From the NCBI GenBank assembly GCA_965220425.1, contig OZ244830.1, positions 310,001 to 374,000 on the forward strand: DNA of 64,000 bases, written 5' to 3'. Both the position numbers and the translations under genes were made by a program. Source of the DNA: Azophilus sp965220425 (GTDB lineage Bacteria > Pseudomonadota > Gammaproteobacteria > Pseudomonadales > Azotimanducaceae). Positions 37,786-46,093 of this stretch are shown one piece after another; the first letter of the stretch is position 1, and every line of letters starts with the position of its first letter. The notes beneath the pieces are model-generated. The model searched no databases. It saw only the letters and a program-made list of their open reading frames with translations, and was not told where the DNA came from.

Positions 37786-38256
37786 CTACAGTTCCGCCGC
37801 GAGGCGCTCCAGCATCTGGCTGTGGCGGTTCGCATCGATGGTCTCGCCGAGCACCTTTTCCGCACCGCTGACCGCGAGCGCCGCAACCTGGGCGCGGAGC
37901 GCCTCCCGGGCGCGGTTGACGTCCTGGTCGATTTCGGAGCGGGCCGCTTCCACGAGCCGTTCGCCTTCTTCCCGGGCCTCGGTTCTCGCATCCTCGATCA
38001 TCTGGCTGGCGCGCTGGCGGGCCTGCTCGATGATCTGCGCCGCCTCCGCCTTCGCCCTGGCGCGTTCCTGCTCCGCTCCGCTCTCGGCTTCGGCGAGCTT
38101 CCTTTCCGCTTCCTCGCCGGCCGCCAGGCCTTGGGCAATCGACTCCTGCCGCTCGCGCATGGCGCGGGTGAGGAACGGCCAGATGAACTTCATGCAGAAC
38201 CAGGCAAACAGGAAGAACGTCAGGCTTTGGCCGATGAGGGTCAGGTTGAGGTTCAT
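37786..38256 (-). CDS. atpF: ATP synthase b subunit
   Basis: The 156-residue peripheral-stalk subunit. One N-terminal membrane helix (LTLIGQSLTFFLFAWFCMKF) is followed by a long charged coiled-coil rich in Ala, Glu and Arg. The length equals E. coli b (156). A single b gene implies a homodimeric stalk, not the b/b' type of alphaproteobacteria or cyanobacteria. Confidence 0.97.
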   Translation of the reverse strand: MNLNLTLIGQSLTFFLFAWFCMKFIWPFLTRAMRERQESIAQGLAAGEEAERKLAEAESGAEQERARAKAEAAQIIEQARQRASQMIEDARTEAREEGERLVEAARSEIDQDVNRAREALRAQVAALAVSGAEKVLGETIDANRHSQMLERLAAEL

Positions 38257-38290
38257 CGCTTCCTCCCGATCTGCTTGACCAGCCGCCCGC

Positions 38291-38524
38291 TCAGGCTACG
38301 GCGAACACCGCGTAGAGCCCGATGCCGACCGCGATCATGGGCACCGCGTCGACCAGGCCGAGCACGATGAAAAGCTGGGTGCGAAGCATGGGCAGCAATT
38401 CGGGCTGCCGGGCAACACCCTCCAGGAACTTGCCGCCGAGAACGCCGACGCCAATGGCCGCGCCCACGGCGCCGAGACCCAGCATCAGGCCGCCTGCTAC
38501 ATAGAGAAGAACTGCTAATTCCAT
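38291..38524 (-). CDS. atpE: ATP synthase c subunit
   Basis: The 77-residue ring subunit: two membrane helices joined by the polar loop ARQPE. The first helix has the Gly-rich GLGAVGAAIGVGVLGG. The ion-binding carboxylate is Asp59 in GLVDAVPMIAVG. Asp in this position, without the Gln/Glu-Ser set of sodium enzymes, indicates proton coupling. Confidence 0.97.
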   Translation of the reverse strand: MELAVLLYVAGGLMLGLGAVGAAIGVGVLGGKFLEGVARQPELLPMLRTQLFIVLGLVDAVPMIAVGIGLYAVFAVA

Positions 38525-38695
38525 TGTCGCTCCAAGTTTCGAGTGTTGTTACCGCCCATTTCCGCGGGCGCTTGTCCTTTCAGAAATACCCCTGTGCGGT
38601 CGCCGTCCAGACCTCTCGTTCGCGGATTATGGTTGTCAAATGAGCCAAGTTTGCACGCGTTGACCGCTATCTCGCCGGGCTGGGGCAACGCCCCG

Positions 38696-39547
38696 TTAGT
38701 GCTCTTCCGTGTCATGAGCCTGGGCCAGGTAGACGACGGTCAGTACCGCGAACACGAACGCCTGCAAGGTGATCACGATGAGGTGAAACGCCGCCCAGAC
38801 CCACTGGAAGACGCCGCCAGCAAGCGCGAAGACGATACCGCCGGTGAACATGAGGGCGATGAGCACGAAGATCATCTCGCCCGCGTACAGATTGCCGAAC
38901 AGCCGCAGGCCCAGGGACAGCGGCTTGGCGATCAGCGTAACCATCTCCAGCACGAAGTTGACGGGAATGGCCAGCTTCGACGGGAACGGGTGCAACGACA
39001 GTTCCGCCAGGAACCCGACGATGCCTTTGCGCGTCACGCTGTAGTAGAGGATCAGCGCGAAAACCGAAAGCGCCATGGACATGGTGATGTTGGGGTCGGT
39101 GGTCGGCACGATCTTCATGTAGTGCACGCCGAGCGAGGCCGAGAGCATCGGTATCCAGTCCACGGGCACCAGGTCCATGAGGTTCATGAGGAACACCCAG
39201 ACGAATATGGTCATCGCCAGGGGCGCCACCAGGTCGTTCTTGTGGCTGAAGATGCTTTGCGTGGTGTCGTCGATGAAATCCACGATGATCTCGACAAAGT
39301 TCTGCAATCCGCCGGGAACGCCGGAGGTGGCCCGCTTTGCGGCGCGGCGGAAGAGATACAGGAAGACGAGCCCGAGCCCGATGGACCAGCCCATGGAATC
39401 CACATGGATGGACCAGAAACCCATGGCCTGCGCTTCCTCGGCGGAACGGGCGAGACCCCAGGCGCCGTCCGGATGCTGGCCATAGGTGAGATTCGTCAGG
39501 TGATGCCTGATGTACTCGACGCTTGTCTGGGTTTCACCCGATGCCAT
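38696..39547 (-). CDS. atpB: ATP synthase a subunit
   Basis: The 283-residue membrane stator. The essential Arg lies in LSLGLRLFGNLYAGEM, and the last helices contain AGGVFQWVWAAFHLIVITLQ. The N-terminus is long and polar (TSVEYIRHHLTNLTYGQHP), as in Pseudomonas. A 171-bp gap to atpE, longer than the other gaps, contains no recognisable gene or repeat. Confidence 0.97.
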   Translation of the reverse strand: MASGETQTSVEYIRHHLTNLTYGQHPDGAWGLARSAEEAQAMGFWSIHVDSMGWSIGLGLVFLYLFRRAAKRATSGVPGGLQNFVEIIVDFIDDTTQSIFSHKNDLVAPLAMTIFVWVFLMNLMDLVPVDWIPMLSASLGVHYMKIVPTTDPNITMSMALSVFALILYYSVTRKGIVGFLAELSLHPFPSKLAIPVNFVLEMVTLIAKPLSLGLRLFGNLYAGEMIFVLIALMFTGGIVFALAGGVFQWVWAAFHLIVITLQAFVFAVLTVVYLAQAHDTEEH

Positions 39548-39577
39548 GTCGCCAATCCGCAGTCATTCATCGAGGCG

Positions 39578-39952
39578 TCAGAGCCGTTGCAACCCGGATC
39601 CGGACTTCAACCGTTCTGACTCCTTCGCCATTCCGCTGCCGCCATGCCCCCTGTCCCTGTCCAGGAACGGCGCCGCCAGATACGCCAGGTGCGCCACCGC
39701 CAGCCCCACAAAGAACCCCAGCGGCGCGGGGCCAGCCAGGACGAGCGCCGCCACCATGAGCCCGACGATCGTCATCGGCTTCAAGGCCCCGGCAAGGACT
39801 ATCGGCCCGGGCTTTCGGCAGCGGGTCGCACAAACCGCGAACCCGGCGGTCGGCACGATGCAGACCAGGCTCCCCAGGACCGCCGCAATCGCCTGCTCGA
39901 ACGCAACGAGCAACAGGATCAGCGTCGCCGCGAGCGCCGCGGCAAGCTGCAC
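39578..39952 (-). CDS. atpI: ATP synthase protein I
   Basis: A small four-helix membrane protein (about 124 residues) at the head of the atp operon. AtpI is thought to help c-ring assembly or magnesium supply. The hydrophobic pattern (AAALAATLILLLVAF, MTIVGLMVAALVL, PLGFFVGLAVAHLAYLAAPF) and position support the call. The start is uncertain: the GTG at 39952 has no ribosome-binding site, and the frame stays open upstream (GIGLAYRIVIVQL) without a normal start codon. A rare ATT or CTG start, or a small sequence error, is possible. Confidence 0.75.
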   Translation of the reverse strand: MQLAAALAATLILLLVAFEQAIAAVLGSLVCIVPTAGFAVCATRCRKPGPIVLAGALKPMTIVGLMVAALVLAGPAPLGFFVGLAVAHLAYLAAPFLDRDRGHGGSGMAKESERLKSGSGLQRL

Positions 39953-40053
39953 GATAACGATTCGATATGCCAGACCAATACCCTCGGGCCATTTGAGGCT
40001 CGTTCTGCTAGACCGATCGGAATCCGAGTCAAGGCGGGCCGGAGGCGGCGCGT

Positions 40054-40082
40054 ATTATAGGGATGCGCCCCAGCGCATTCAA
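40054..40082 (-). promoter_or_regulatory. atp operon promoter
   Basis: On the minus strand TTGAAT (40077-40082) is followed after exactly 17 bp by a perfect TATAAT (40054-40059). This is the best sigma-70-like promoter in the window. It lies about 100 bp upstream of atpI with a predicted start near 40046, and should drive the whole atpIBEFHAGDC operon. Confidence 0.65.
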
Positions 40083-40196
40083 CGCGGACTTGCACGCGGA
40101 CTTGCGCGATGTTTCGAGGCCGTTGCCGGCAGCGTTCACGGCTCGCCATCCAGCCTTGTCCGGTCCGCCGATCGCCCCGTTCCGGCGCCGCGGTCC

Positions 40197-40308
40197 GGGC
40201 GCCTTGACGTACTGTCGAGTACGCCTACGGCCCCCGCGGTCCGCGCGGCCACGCTTACACCGCGCCTCGACGCCCTCGCGACGAAAGTTGGTGAGCGATG
40301 CGGGCTAA
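40197..40308. repeat. truncated family A element next to parB
   Basis: The right-hand 112 bp of a family A element, including the core GTACTGTCGAGTAC and the terminal AAGTTGGTGAGCGATGCGGG. The left terminus is missing. The outer end reads CTAA, not CTAG, and on the minus strand gives the TAG stop of parB (40305-40307). It separates parB from the atp promoter. Confidence 0.72.
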
Positions 40309-41153
40309 CCAAACCGGCTCAGGATCCCGTCGAGTTCATCGAGAGACGCGTAGCCGATCGTTACCTTGCCCTTGCCCTTCGCGCTGTGGCTGATGGATAC
40401 AGGGGCGCCAATTCGCTCGGTCAATGTTCGCTCCAGGGCCAGAGTATCCGGATCCTTGGGCGCGGCGGGCCGTTTTTCGCTATCGCCTTCCAGCAGCCGG
40501 CGTGCCAGCGCCTCGGCCTGGCGCGCGTTCAGGCCCCTGGCCACTATGGTGCGCGCGGCGGCGGACTGTTCGCCGGGGGGCAGCGGGATGAGCGCCCGGG
40601 CATGGCCCATTTCCAGGGCGCCCTCGTTCAGCAGGTCGCGGACCGCCGCTTCGAGCTTCAGCAGGCGCAGCGAATTCGTGACGGCAACCCGGGATTTGCC
40701 CACCGCATCCGCCACTTCCTGGTGGGTCAGCCCGAATTCGTCCTGCAAACGCTGCAGGGCGCCCGCCTCATCGAGCGGTTTCAGGTCCTCGCGCTGGATG
40801 TTCTCGATCAGCGCCATGACCGATGCCTGCTGATCGGTGACGTCCCTGATCACCGCCGGCACGGAGCGCAGGCCGGCGAGCCCCGCGGCACGCCAGCGCC
40901 GTTCTCCCGCCACGAGTTCGTAGCCTCCCTGCGGGCGGGAGCGCAGCAGCACCGGCTGCATCAGGCCTTGCGCGCGGATCGATTGAGCGAGCTCCGCCAG
41001 GCCTTCTTCATCGAACGACCGCCGTGGCTGATGACGGCCCGGGTGAATCTCCTCGAGGGAAACCTTCGTCTGGCCCGCGGAATCGGCGTCCGGCGCGGCC
41101 GGTTCGGGGCTCAATAGCGCTCCGAGCCCCCTGCCTAAGCGCCTGCTGCTCAT
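40305..41153 (-). CDS. parB: chromosome partitioning protein ParB
   Basis: The 282-residue CTPase clamp that loads at parS and spreads on DNA. The N-terminus is the ParA-stimulating MSSRRLGRGLGALLS. GERRWRAAGLAGLRSVPAV is the CTP-binding/arginine-rich region, and THQEVADAVGKSRVAVTNSL the helix-turn-helix reading parS. The C-terminal dimerisation domain has KGKGKVTIGYASLDELD. Two parS sites lie in recF. The stop codon is part of the truncated element downstream. Confidence 0.96.
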   Translation of the reverse strand: MSSRRLGRGLGALLSPEPAAPDADSAGQTKVSLEEIHPGRHQPRRSFDEEGLAELAQSIRAQGLMQPVLLRSRPQGGYELVAGERRWRAAGLAGLRSVPAVIRDVTDQQASVMALIENIQREDLKPLDEAGALQRLQDEFGLTHQEVADAVGKSRVAVTNSLRLLKLEAAVRDLLNEGALEMGHARALIPLPPGEQSAAARTIVARGLNARQAEALARRLLEGDSEKRPAAPKDPDTLALERTLTERIGAPVSISHSAKGKGKVTIGYASLDELDGILSRFG

Positions 41154-41215
41154 CGAATCAGGGCCTCTCGGTTGTCCGGCGGTCCGGCAAGAATAGCGGT
41201 CTTTACCGCCTGCGC

Positions 41216-41998
41216 CTACTCGGCGGCGGTCGGGGAGGCGGCGTATTTGCGCGAAAGCTCGCTCGCCAGCGCCAGGTAGGCGACCGCGCCGCGGGAGAGA
41301 CGGTCGTAGAAGATGACGGGGCGCCCATGACTCGGCGCTTCAGCCAGGCGAACGTTGCGGGGAATAACCGTGCGGAATACCTGTTCGCCGAAATATTCCA
41401 GAAGCTGCCTGGACACCTCCAGGGTCAGCTTGTTGCGCGGGTCGTACATCGTCCGCAGCAGGCCCTCGATGGCAAGCTTCGGGTTGGCGCGCTGCCGAAC
41501 CTGCTCGATGGTCTCGAGCAGCCCGGTGAGGCCTTCCAACGCATAGTATTCGCACTGCATGGGAATCAGCGCGGCGTCCGCCGCCACGAGCGCGTTCAAC
41601 GTCAGTATGTTCAGGCTCGGCGGGCAGTCGATGAAGATATAGTCGTAGCGGGAGGTCAGCCGGGCAATGCGCTCGCGCAATCGCGCTTCCCGGTGTTTTT
41701 CTCCGAGCAGCGCAACCTCCGCGGCCGTGAGATCGCCGTTCGCCGGGGCCAGGTCGAAGGATCCGGGGCACTTCCAGATGATGGATGCCGGGCCGACACC
41801 GTCGATCAGCCATTCGTAGACCGAGCGCTTCAGGCTGTTCTTCTCGACACCCGCCCCCGTGGTGGCATTGCCCTGGGGGTCGAGGTCGATCAGCAACACC
41901 TTGTTGCCGTATACGGCCAGCGATGCGCCCAGGTTGAGGCTGGTCGTCGTCTTGCCGACGCCCCCCTTCTGATTGGCGACCGCTATCACCCGGGTCAA
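41216..41998 (-). CDS. parA: chromosome partitioning ATPase ParA
   Basis: The 260-residue Walker ATPase that moves ParB-bound origins. The deviant Walker A is NQKGGVGKTTTSLNLG, followed by LLIDLDPQGNATTG and IFIDCPPSLNILT. A TTG at 41998 is the start: it has GGAGGTGA five bases upstream and begins at the conserved N-terminus. The longer open frame upstream only covers rsmG antisense-frame sequence. The start overlaps the rsmG stop (TTGA). Confidence 0.95.
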   Translation of the reverse strand: MTRVIAVANQKGGVGKTTTSLNLGASLAVYGNKVLLIDLDPQGNATTGAGVEKNSLKRSVYEWLIDGVGPASIIWKCPGSFDLAPANGDLTAAEVALLGEKHREARLRERIARLTSRYDYIFIDCPPSLNILTLNALVAADAALIPMQCEYYALEGLTGLLETIEQVRQRANPKLAIEGLLRTMYDPRNKLTLEVSRQLLEYFGEQVFRTVIPRNVRLAEAPSHGRPVIFYDRLSRGAVAYLALASELSRKYAASPTAAE

Positions 41999-42717
41999 GG
42001 GTTCACCTCCCTCAATTCCAGAACGCCATGCCAGGCGCCGAGTTGCGGCATCTCGATCCAGTTGCGCCGGACCGTTCCACCCTCTAAGCCGCCCGGCGCC
42101 AGCGCGCCCGGTGCAACCCGGGAATGAACTATCCTGTCCAGCACCAACAGATAGCCCCCCGGTGCGAGCGCAGCCCGCGCGTGCGGCCACAACGCCGGGA
42201 CCGGCATCGCCGCCCGCGTTACCACCGCTCGGCAGCTAGCTGGCGGCAATTTTCCGATATCCGCACAAAGCACCCTCGCGTTCGGCAATTTAAGTTCGTC
42301 GCGTACCCGCCGCAAGAAGCGCGCCTTCTTTTCGCTGCGATCGACCAACGTAAAGGTGAGTTCCGGCAAGGCGACCGCCAATGGAATGCCCGGCAGTCCA
42401 CCCCCGGACCCGAAGTCGGCGATCGGCAGCGATGCAGCTCCATCCTCGGCGGGCAAGGGCCCCTGCGCGCCCTCGCGTAACTCCCGTTCCCGGATCAGCG
42501 GGGCCAGTACCAGGCTGTCGAGCAGATGACGGTCGGAAAACCGGCCGAGATCGTCCCTGGCCACCAGCCGCGCCATGCCGTTCCAGCGCTCGACGAGCGC
42601 GACGTATGACTCCAACGCCCGCCGTTGACCGCTATCGAGCGGCACCCCCAGGCGCTCGAGCAGCGCCGCCTCAGGAAGAGACGGCGTGTTTTTTCCCTGC
42701 CTGGCCCCGGGTCGCAT
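41995..42717 (-). CDS. rsmG: 16S rRNA (guanine527-N7)-methyltransferase
   Basis: It methylates G527 of 16S rRNA with S-adenosylmethionine; loss gives low-level streptomycin resistance in other species. The 240-residue protein has the SAM site DFGSGGGLPGIPLAVALPEL and LVDRSEKKARFLRRV, and the VTRAAMPVPAL block. The ATG at 42717 overlaps the end of mnmG by 47 bp, and the N-terminus may really start later. It is the usual gidA-gidB arrangement. Confidence 0.94.
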   Translation of the reverse strand: MRPGARQGKNTPSLPEAALLERLGVPLDSGQRRALESYVALVERWNGMARLVARDDLGRFSDRHLLDSLVLAPLIRERELREGAQGPLPAEDGAASLPIADFGSGGGLPGIPLAVALPELTFTLVDRSEKKARFLRRVRDELKLPNARVLCADIGKLPPASCRAVVTRAAMPVPALWPHARAALAPGGYLLVLDRIVHSRVAPGALAPGGLEGGTVRRNWIEMPQLGAWHGVLELREVNP

Positions 42718-44560
42718 GAACCAGGAGCACCGACAGCGCCGCCGGGGTCATGCCCGGGATGCGCGCGGCCCGGGCCAGCGTCGCGGGCCGGACATCTTGA
42801 AGCTTGTGCCGCAATTCCATGGACAATCCCGGCATCGAGCGATAGTCGATGTGTTCCGGCAGCGCGACGTTCTCGTTGCGCCGGATCCTGGCGATCTCCG
42901 CATCCTGGCGCCGCACATATCCTTCGTATTTCACCTCGGTTTCGACCTGCCGCAGGAGTTCCGGGTCCGCGTCGGTATCCCCGAAAACCCGGATGGCGTG
43001 GCCGATGCACGCTTCCGGGCGCTTGAGATAGTCGATGAGCCGCACTTCGCTGCCGAGTTTCCTGCCGGAACACTCCTCGAGCAGGCGCGCGGCATCGCTG
43101 CCGGGCTTGACGAGTTCGCCTTTGAGACGGGCGAGAAGCGCTTCGCGGGCGCCGGCTTTGCGTTCGTAGGCCTGCCAGCGTTCCGTTCCGACAAGGGAGA
43201 GGCCGCGGCCGGTTTCGGTAAGCCGGACATCCGCATTGTCTTCCCGCAGGCGCAGCCGGAATTCGGCGCGGCTGGTGAACATCCGGTAAGGCTCGCTGGC
43301 GCCGAGATTGATGAGATCGTCGATCATCACCCCGATATAGGCCTCGTCGCGGCGCGGACACCAGCAGCAGCGCCCCTGGACCTTGCGGGCAGCATTCAGC
43401 CCGGCCAGCAATCCCTGGGCCGCGGCTTCTTCGTAGCCGGTGGTGCCGTTGATCTGGCCCGCAAAAAACAGTCCGGCCAGTGCGCGGGTTTCCAGCGAGT
43501 ACTGCAGGTCACGAGGATCGAAAAAGTCATATTCGATGGCGTAGCCGGGGCGCGTGATATGAGCACGCTCGAAACCCCTGATCGATTGCACCAGCGCCAC
43601 CTGCACGTCGAACGGCAGGCTCGTGGAGATGCCGTTCGGATACAGCTCCACGGAATCCAGCCCTTCCGGTTCGACAAACACCTGGTGGCGTTGCCGTTCC
43701 GCGAAACGGACCACCTTGTCCTCGATACTTGGGCAGTAGCGGGGCCCCGGGCCTTCGATGGCCCCGGTGAAGAGCGGGCTCCGGTCCAGCGCCCCGCGGA
43801 TGATCTCGTGCGTGCGCGCGTTCGTCTCCGCGATGAAACAGGAAACCTGCCGCGGATGCGGTTCTTGCAGGAACGAGAGGTTCGGAATGGGCTCGTCCCC
43901 CGGCTGTTCGGTCAGCTCCGAAAAGTCCACGCCGCGCCGGTCGATGCGCGGCGGCGTGCCCGTCTTGAGGCGCCCGACCCGGAAGGGCAGCGCCCGCAGC
44001 CGTTCCGCGAGCGAATTGGAGGGCGCATCCCCCGCGCGCCCTCCCGGTTGATTGTCGAAGCCGATGTGGATCCTGCCGCCGAGAAAAGTACCGGTGGTCA
44101 TGACCACCGCGGGCGCCCGGAACCGAAGGCCCATGGCGGTAACGACACCCGCCACCGCTTCGCCTTCCACCAGGAGGTCCACCACCGGCTGCTGGAATAC
44201 CCGGAGATTCTCCTGCCGCTCGACGATGGCGCGGACCGCGTTTCGATACAGCGTTCGATCGGCCTGGGCCCGGATTGCGCGGACGGCCGGCCCCTTGCTC
44301 GCATTGAGGACGCGAAACTGAATGCCCGCCGCATCCGCCGCCCGGGCCATGGCGCCGTCGAGCGCATCGATCTCCCGCACCAGGTGGCTTTTGCCGATGC
44401 CGCCGATGGCTGGATTGCAGGACATCTGCCCGATCGTCTCGATGCTCTGGGTCAGCAGCAGCGTGGATGCGCCGACACGGGCCGCCGCGAGGGCTGCCTC
44501 GGTACCGGCATGCCCGCCGCCGACCACGATTACGTCAAATTGTTCAGGGTGATCCAGCAT
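42671..44560 (-). CDS. mnmG: tRNA uridine-5-carboxymethylaminomethyl modification enzyme MnmG
   Basis: With MnmE it makes the cmnm5/nm5 group on wobble U34 of several tRNAs. The 629 residues include the FAD dinucleotide motif VGGGHAGTEAALAAARVGA, the signature GPAVRAIRAQADR, TGTFLGGRIHIG, and GQINGTTGYEEAAAQGL. The C-terminal helical domain binds MnmE and tRNA. It lies first in a group with rsmG-parA-parB. Confidence 0.97.
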   Translation of the reverse strand: MLDHPEQFDVIVVGGGHAGTEAALAAARVGASTLLLTQSIETIGQMSCNPAIGGIGKSHLVREIDALDGAMARAADAAGIQFRVLNASKGPAVRAIRAQADRTLYRNAVRAIVERQENLRVFQQPVVDLLVEGEAVAGVVTAMGLRFRAPAVVMTTGTFLGGRIHIGFDNQPGGRAGDAPSNSLAERLRALPFRVGRLKTGTPPRIDRRGVDFSELTEQPGDEPIPNLSFLQEPHPRQVSCFIAETNARTHEIIRGALDRSPLFTGAIEGPGPRYCPSIEDKVVRFAERQRHQVFVEPEGLDSVELYPNGISTSLPFDVQVALVQSIRGFERAHITRPGYAIEYDFFDPRDLQYSLETRALAGLFFAGQINGTTGYEEAAAQGLLAGLNAARKVQGRCCWCPRRDEAYIGVMIDDLINLGASEPYRMFTSRAEFRLRLREDNADVRLTETGRGLSLVGTERWQAYERKAGAREALLARLKGELVKPGSDAARLLEECSGRKLGSEVRLIDYLKRPEACIGHAIRVFGDTDADPELLRQVETEVKYEGYVRRQDAEIARIRRNENVALPEHIDYRSMPGLSMELRHKLQDVRPATLARAARIPGMTPAALSVLLVHATRGQAGKKHAVSS

Positions 44561-44646
44561 GTCGGTTTCGGATTACCGTACCCCTGCTCTGCCGCGCAGG
44601 CCGGTTCCGTCCAGTTGCTCGGGTAGCGATGTCAATCGGGGCGCGC

Positions 44647-44652
44647 ATTATA
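44647..44652 (-). promoter_or_regulatory. putative -10 element for mnmG
   Basis: A TATAAT on the minus strand 87 bp upstream of the mnmG ATG, in the context GCGCTATAATGCGC. No strong -35 is visible. Confidence 0.4.
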
Positions 44653-44722
44653 GCGCCAGTTTTGCGGTACCGGCCGCTACCGGGGCGCCCTCCATCCGGT
44701 TTTCGCCCCGCGCCGATGCCCG

Positions 44723-46060
44723 TCATTTGCCGATGCAGAACGTGCTGAAGATCTCGCCGAGGAGCTCGTCCGGCGCCGTCTGTCCGGTGATTTCACCGAG
44801 CGCGAGATGCGCCTGCCGCAGTTCCTCGGCGATGATCTCGCCGGCCGCGCCTTCCCCCAGTGCCCGGCGCGCGGCCCCCAGGGCTTCGGCCGCTTGCGTC
44901 AGCGCCACCAGGTGTCTGCGGCGGGCGCTGAAGGCCGATTCTGTTCCGCTGAAGCCCACCCTCTCCTTGATCGCCTCCTTGAGACTGCCGATCCCGGCGC
45001 CGGTCAGGCAGGAGATGCGTACTCTGGCGGGCAGGGTCGACCGGTCGATTCCCGGCGCCACGCCGACCAGGTCGATCTTGTTGTCGACCGGCAGTGCGTG
45101 GGGCCAGCCGGCGCCGGAATCATCGTCCGCGGAGTCCGCCAGATCGTTCAATACCAGCACCAGGTCGGCATGCTCGGCCTCCCTGCGTGCCCGGCGCACT
45201 CCCTCGATCTCCACCCGGTTTTCGGTTTCGCGCAAACCCGCGGTATCGACCAGGCGCAGGGGCAGGTTGTCGATCACAAGGTCTACCTTGAGCAGGTCAC
45301 GGGTCGTGCCGGGGATGTCGGTGACGATCGCCGTCTCCTCCCCGGTGAGCCGGTTCAACAGGCTCGATTTGCCGGCATTGGGCGGGCCAACCAGCGCGAT
45401 GTTGACCCCCTGGCTCATCAGCACGCCCTGCCTTCCCAGATCGAGCAGTTTCCGAACCGAGGACTCGAGCCTGTCGATCCGCTGCGCCACCTGGCCGCTC
45501 TCCAGGAATTCGACTTCTTCGTCCGGAAAGTCGATCGAGGCCTCGACGTAGACCCGCAGGCGGGTTATACGCGCGTCCAGATCGTTGACCTCTGTCGAGA
45601 ACGCTCCGGCCAGAGACCGGAACGCACCTCTCGCCGCGGCAGCGGAAGCGCTTGCGATGAGATCCGCCACCGCTTCCGCCTGGGCGAGGTCGAGCTTGCC
45701 ATTGACAAACGCCCGTTCGGTGAACTCGCCCGGCCGGGCCAGCCTCGCTCCCTGTGCAAGCACGGCTTCGAGGACCATCTGCAGAACCATCGGCCCGCCG
45801 TGGCCCTGCAGTTCCACCACATCCTCGCCGGTAAAGGAACCCGGGCCTGGAAAATAGAGTGCGATCCCCCGATCGAGAGGCTCGCCGTCGTGGGCGAATG
45901 CGCGGACCGCCGGGCGGCGTTCGGGCAGGGTCCCCCCCGTGACGGATGCACCGATGGCCGCTGCCAGCGCCCCGGAAATACGCACGATACCGATACCGCC
46001 CTGGCCAGGCGGCGTGGCGATGGCCGCTATGGTTGCATTGGCCTGGGCCGTTTCGGACAT
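44723..46060 (-). CDS. mnmE: tRNA modification GTPase MnmE
   Basis: The 445-residue GTPase partner of MnmG. The N-terminal tetrahydrofolate-binding domain has ATPPGQGGIGIVRISG; the G domain has VGPPNAGKSSLLNRLTG, IVTDIPGTTRD and VDTAGLRETEN; the protein ends with the invariant FCIGK, whose Cys takes part in the reaction. It lies between yidC and mnmG as in most gammaproteobacteria. Confidence 0.97.
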   Translation of the reverse strand: MSETAQANATIAAIATPPGQGGIGIVRISGALAAAIGASVTGGTLPERRPAVRAFAHDGEPLDRGIALYFPGPGSFTGEDVVELQGHGGPMVLQMVLEAVLAQGARLARPGEFTERAFVNGKLDLAQAEAVADLIASASAAAARGAFRSLAGAFSTEVNDLDARITRLRVYVEASIDFPDEEVEFLESGQVAQRIDRLESSVRKLLDLGRQGVLMSQGVNIALVGPPNAGKSSLLNRLTGEETAIVTDIPGTTRDLLKVDLVIDNLPLRLVDTAGLRETENRVEIEGVRRARREAEHADLVLVLNDLADSADDDSGAGWPHALPVDNKIDLVGVAPGIDRSTLPARVRISCLTGAGIGSLKEAIKERVGFSGTESAFSARRRHLVALTQAAEALGAARRALGEGAAGEIIAEELRQAHLALGEITGQTAPDELLGEIFSTFCIGK

Positions 46061-46093
46061 TTAAGGACGTCCATGCCGCCCTGGAGTGGCGGG

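Noticed and set aside
42686..44626. A 646-codon plus-strand open frame
   Set aside because: It is antisense to mnmG and shows no domain or ribosome-binding site.
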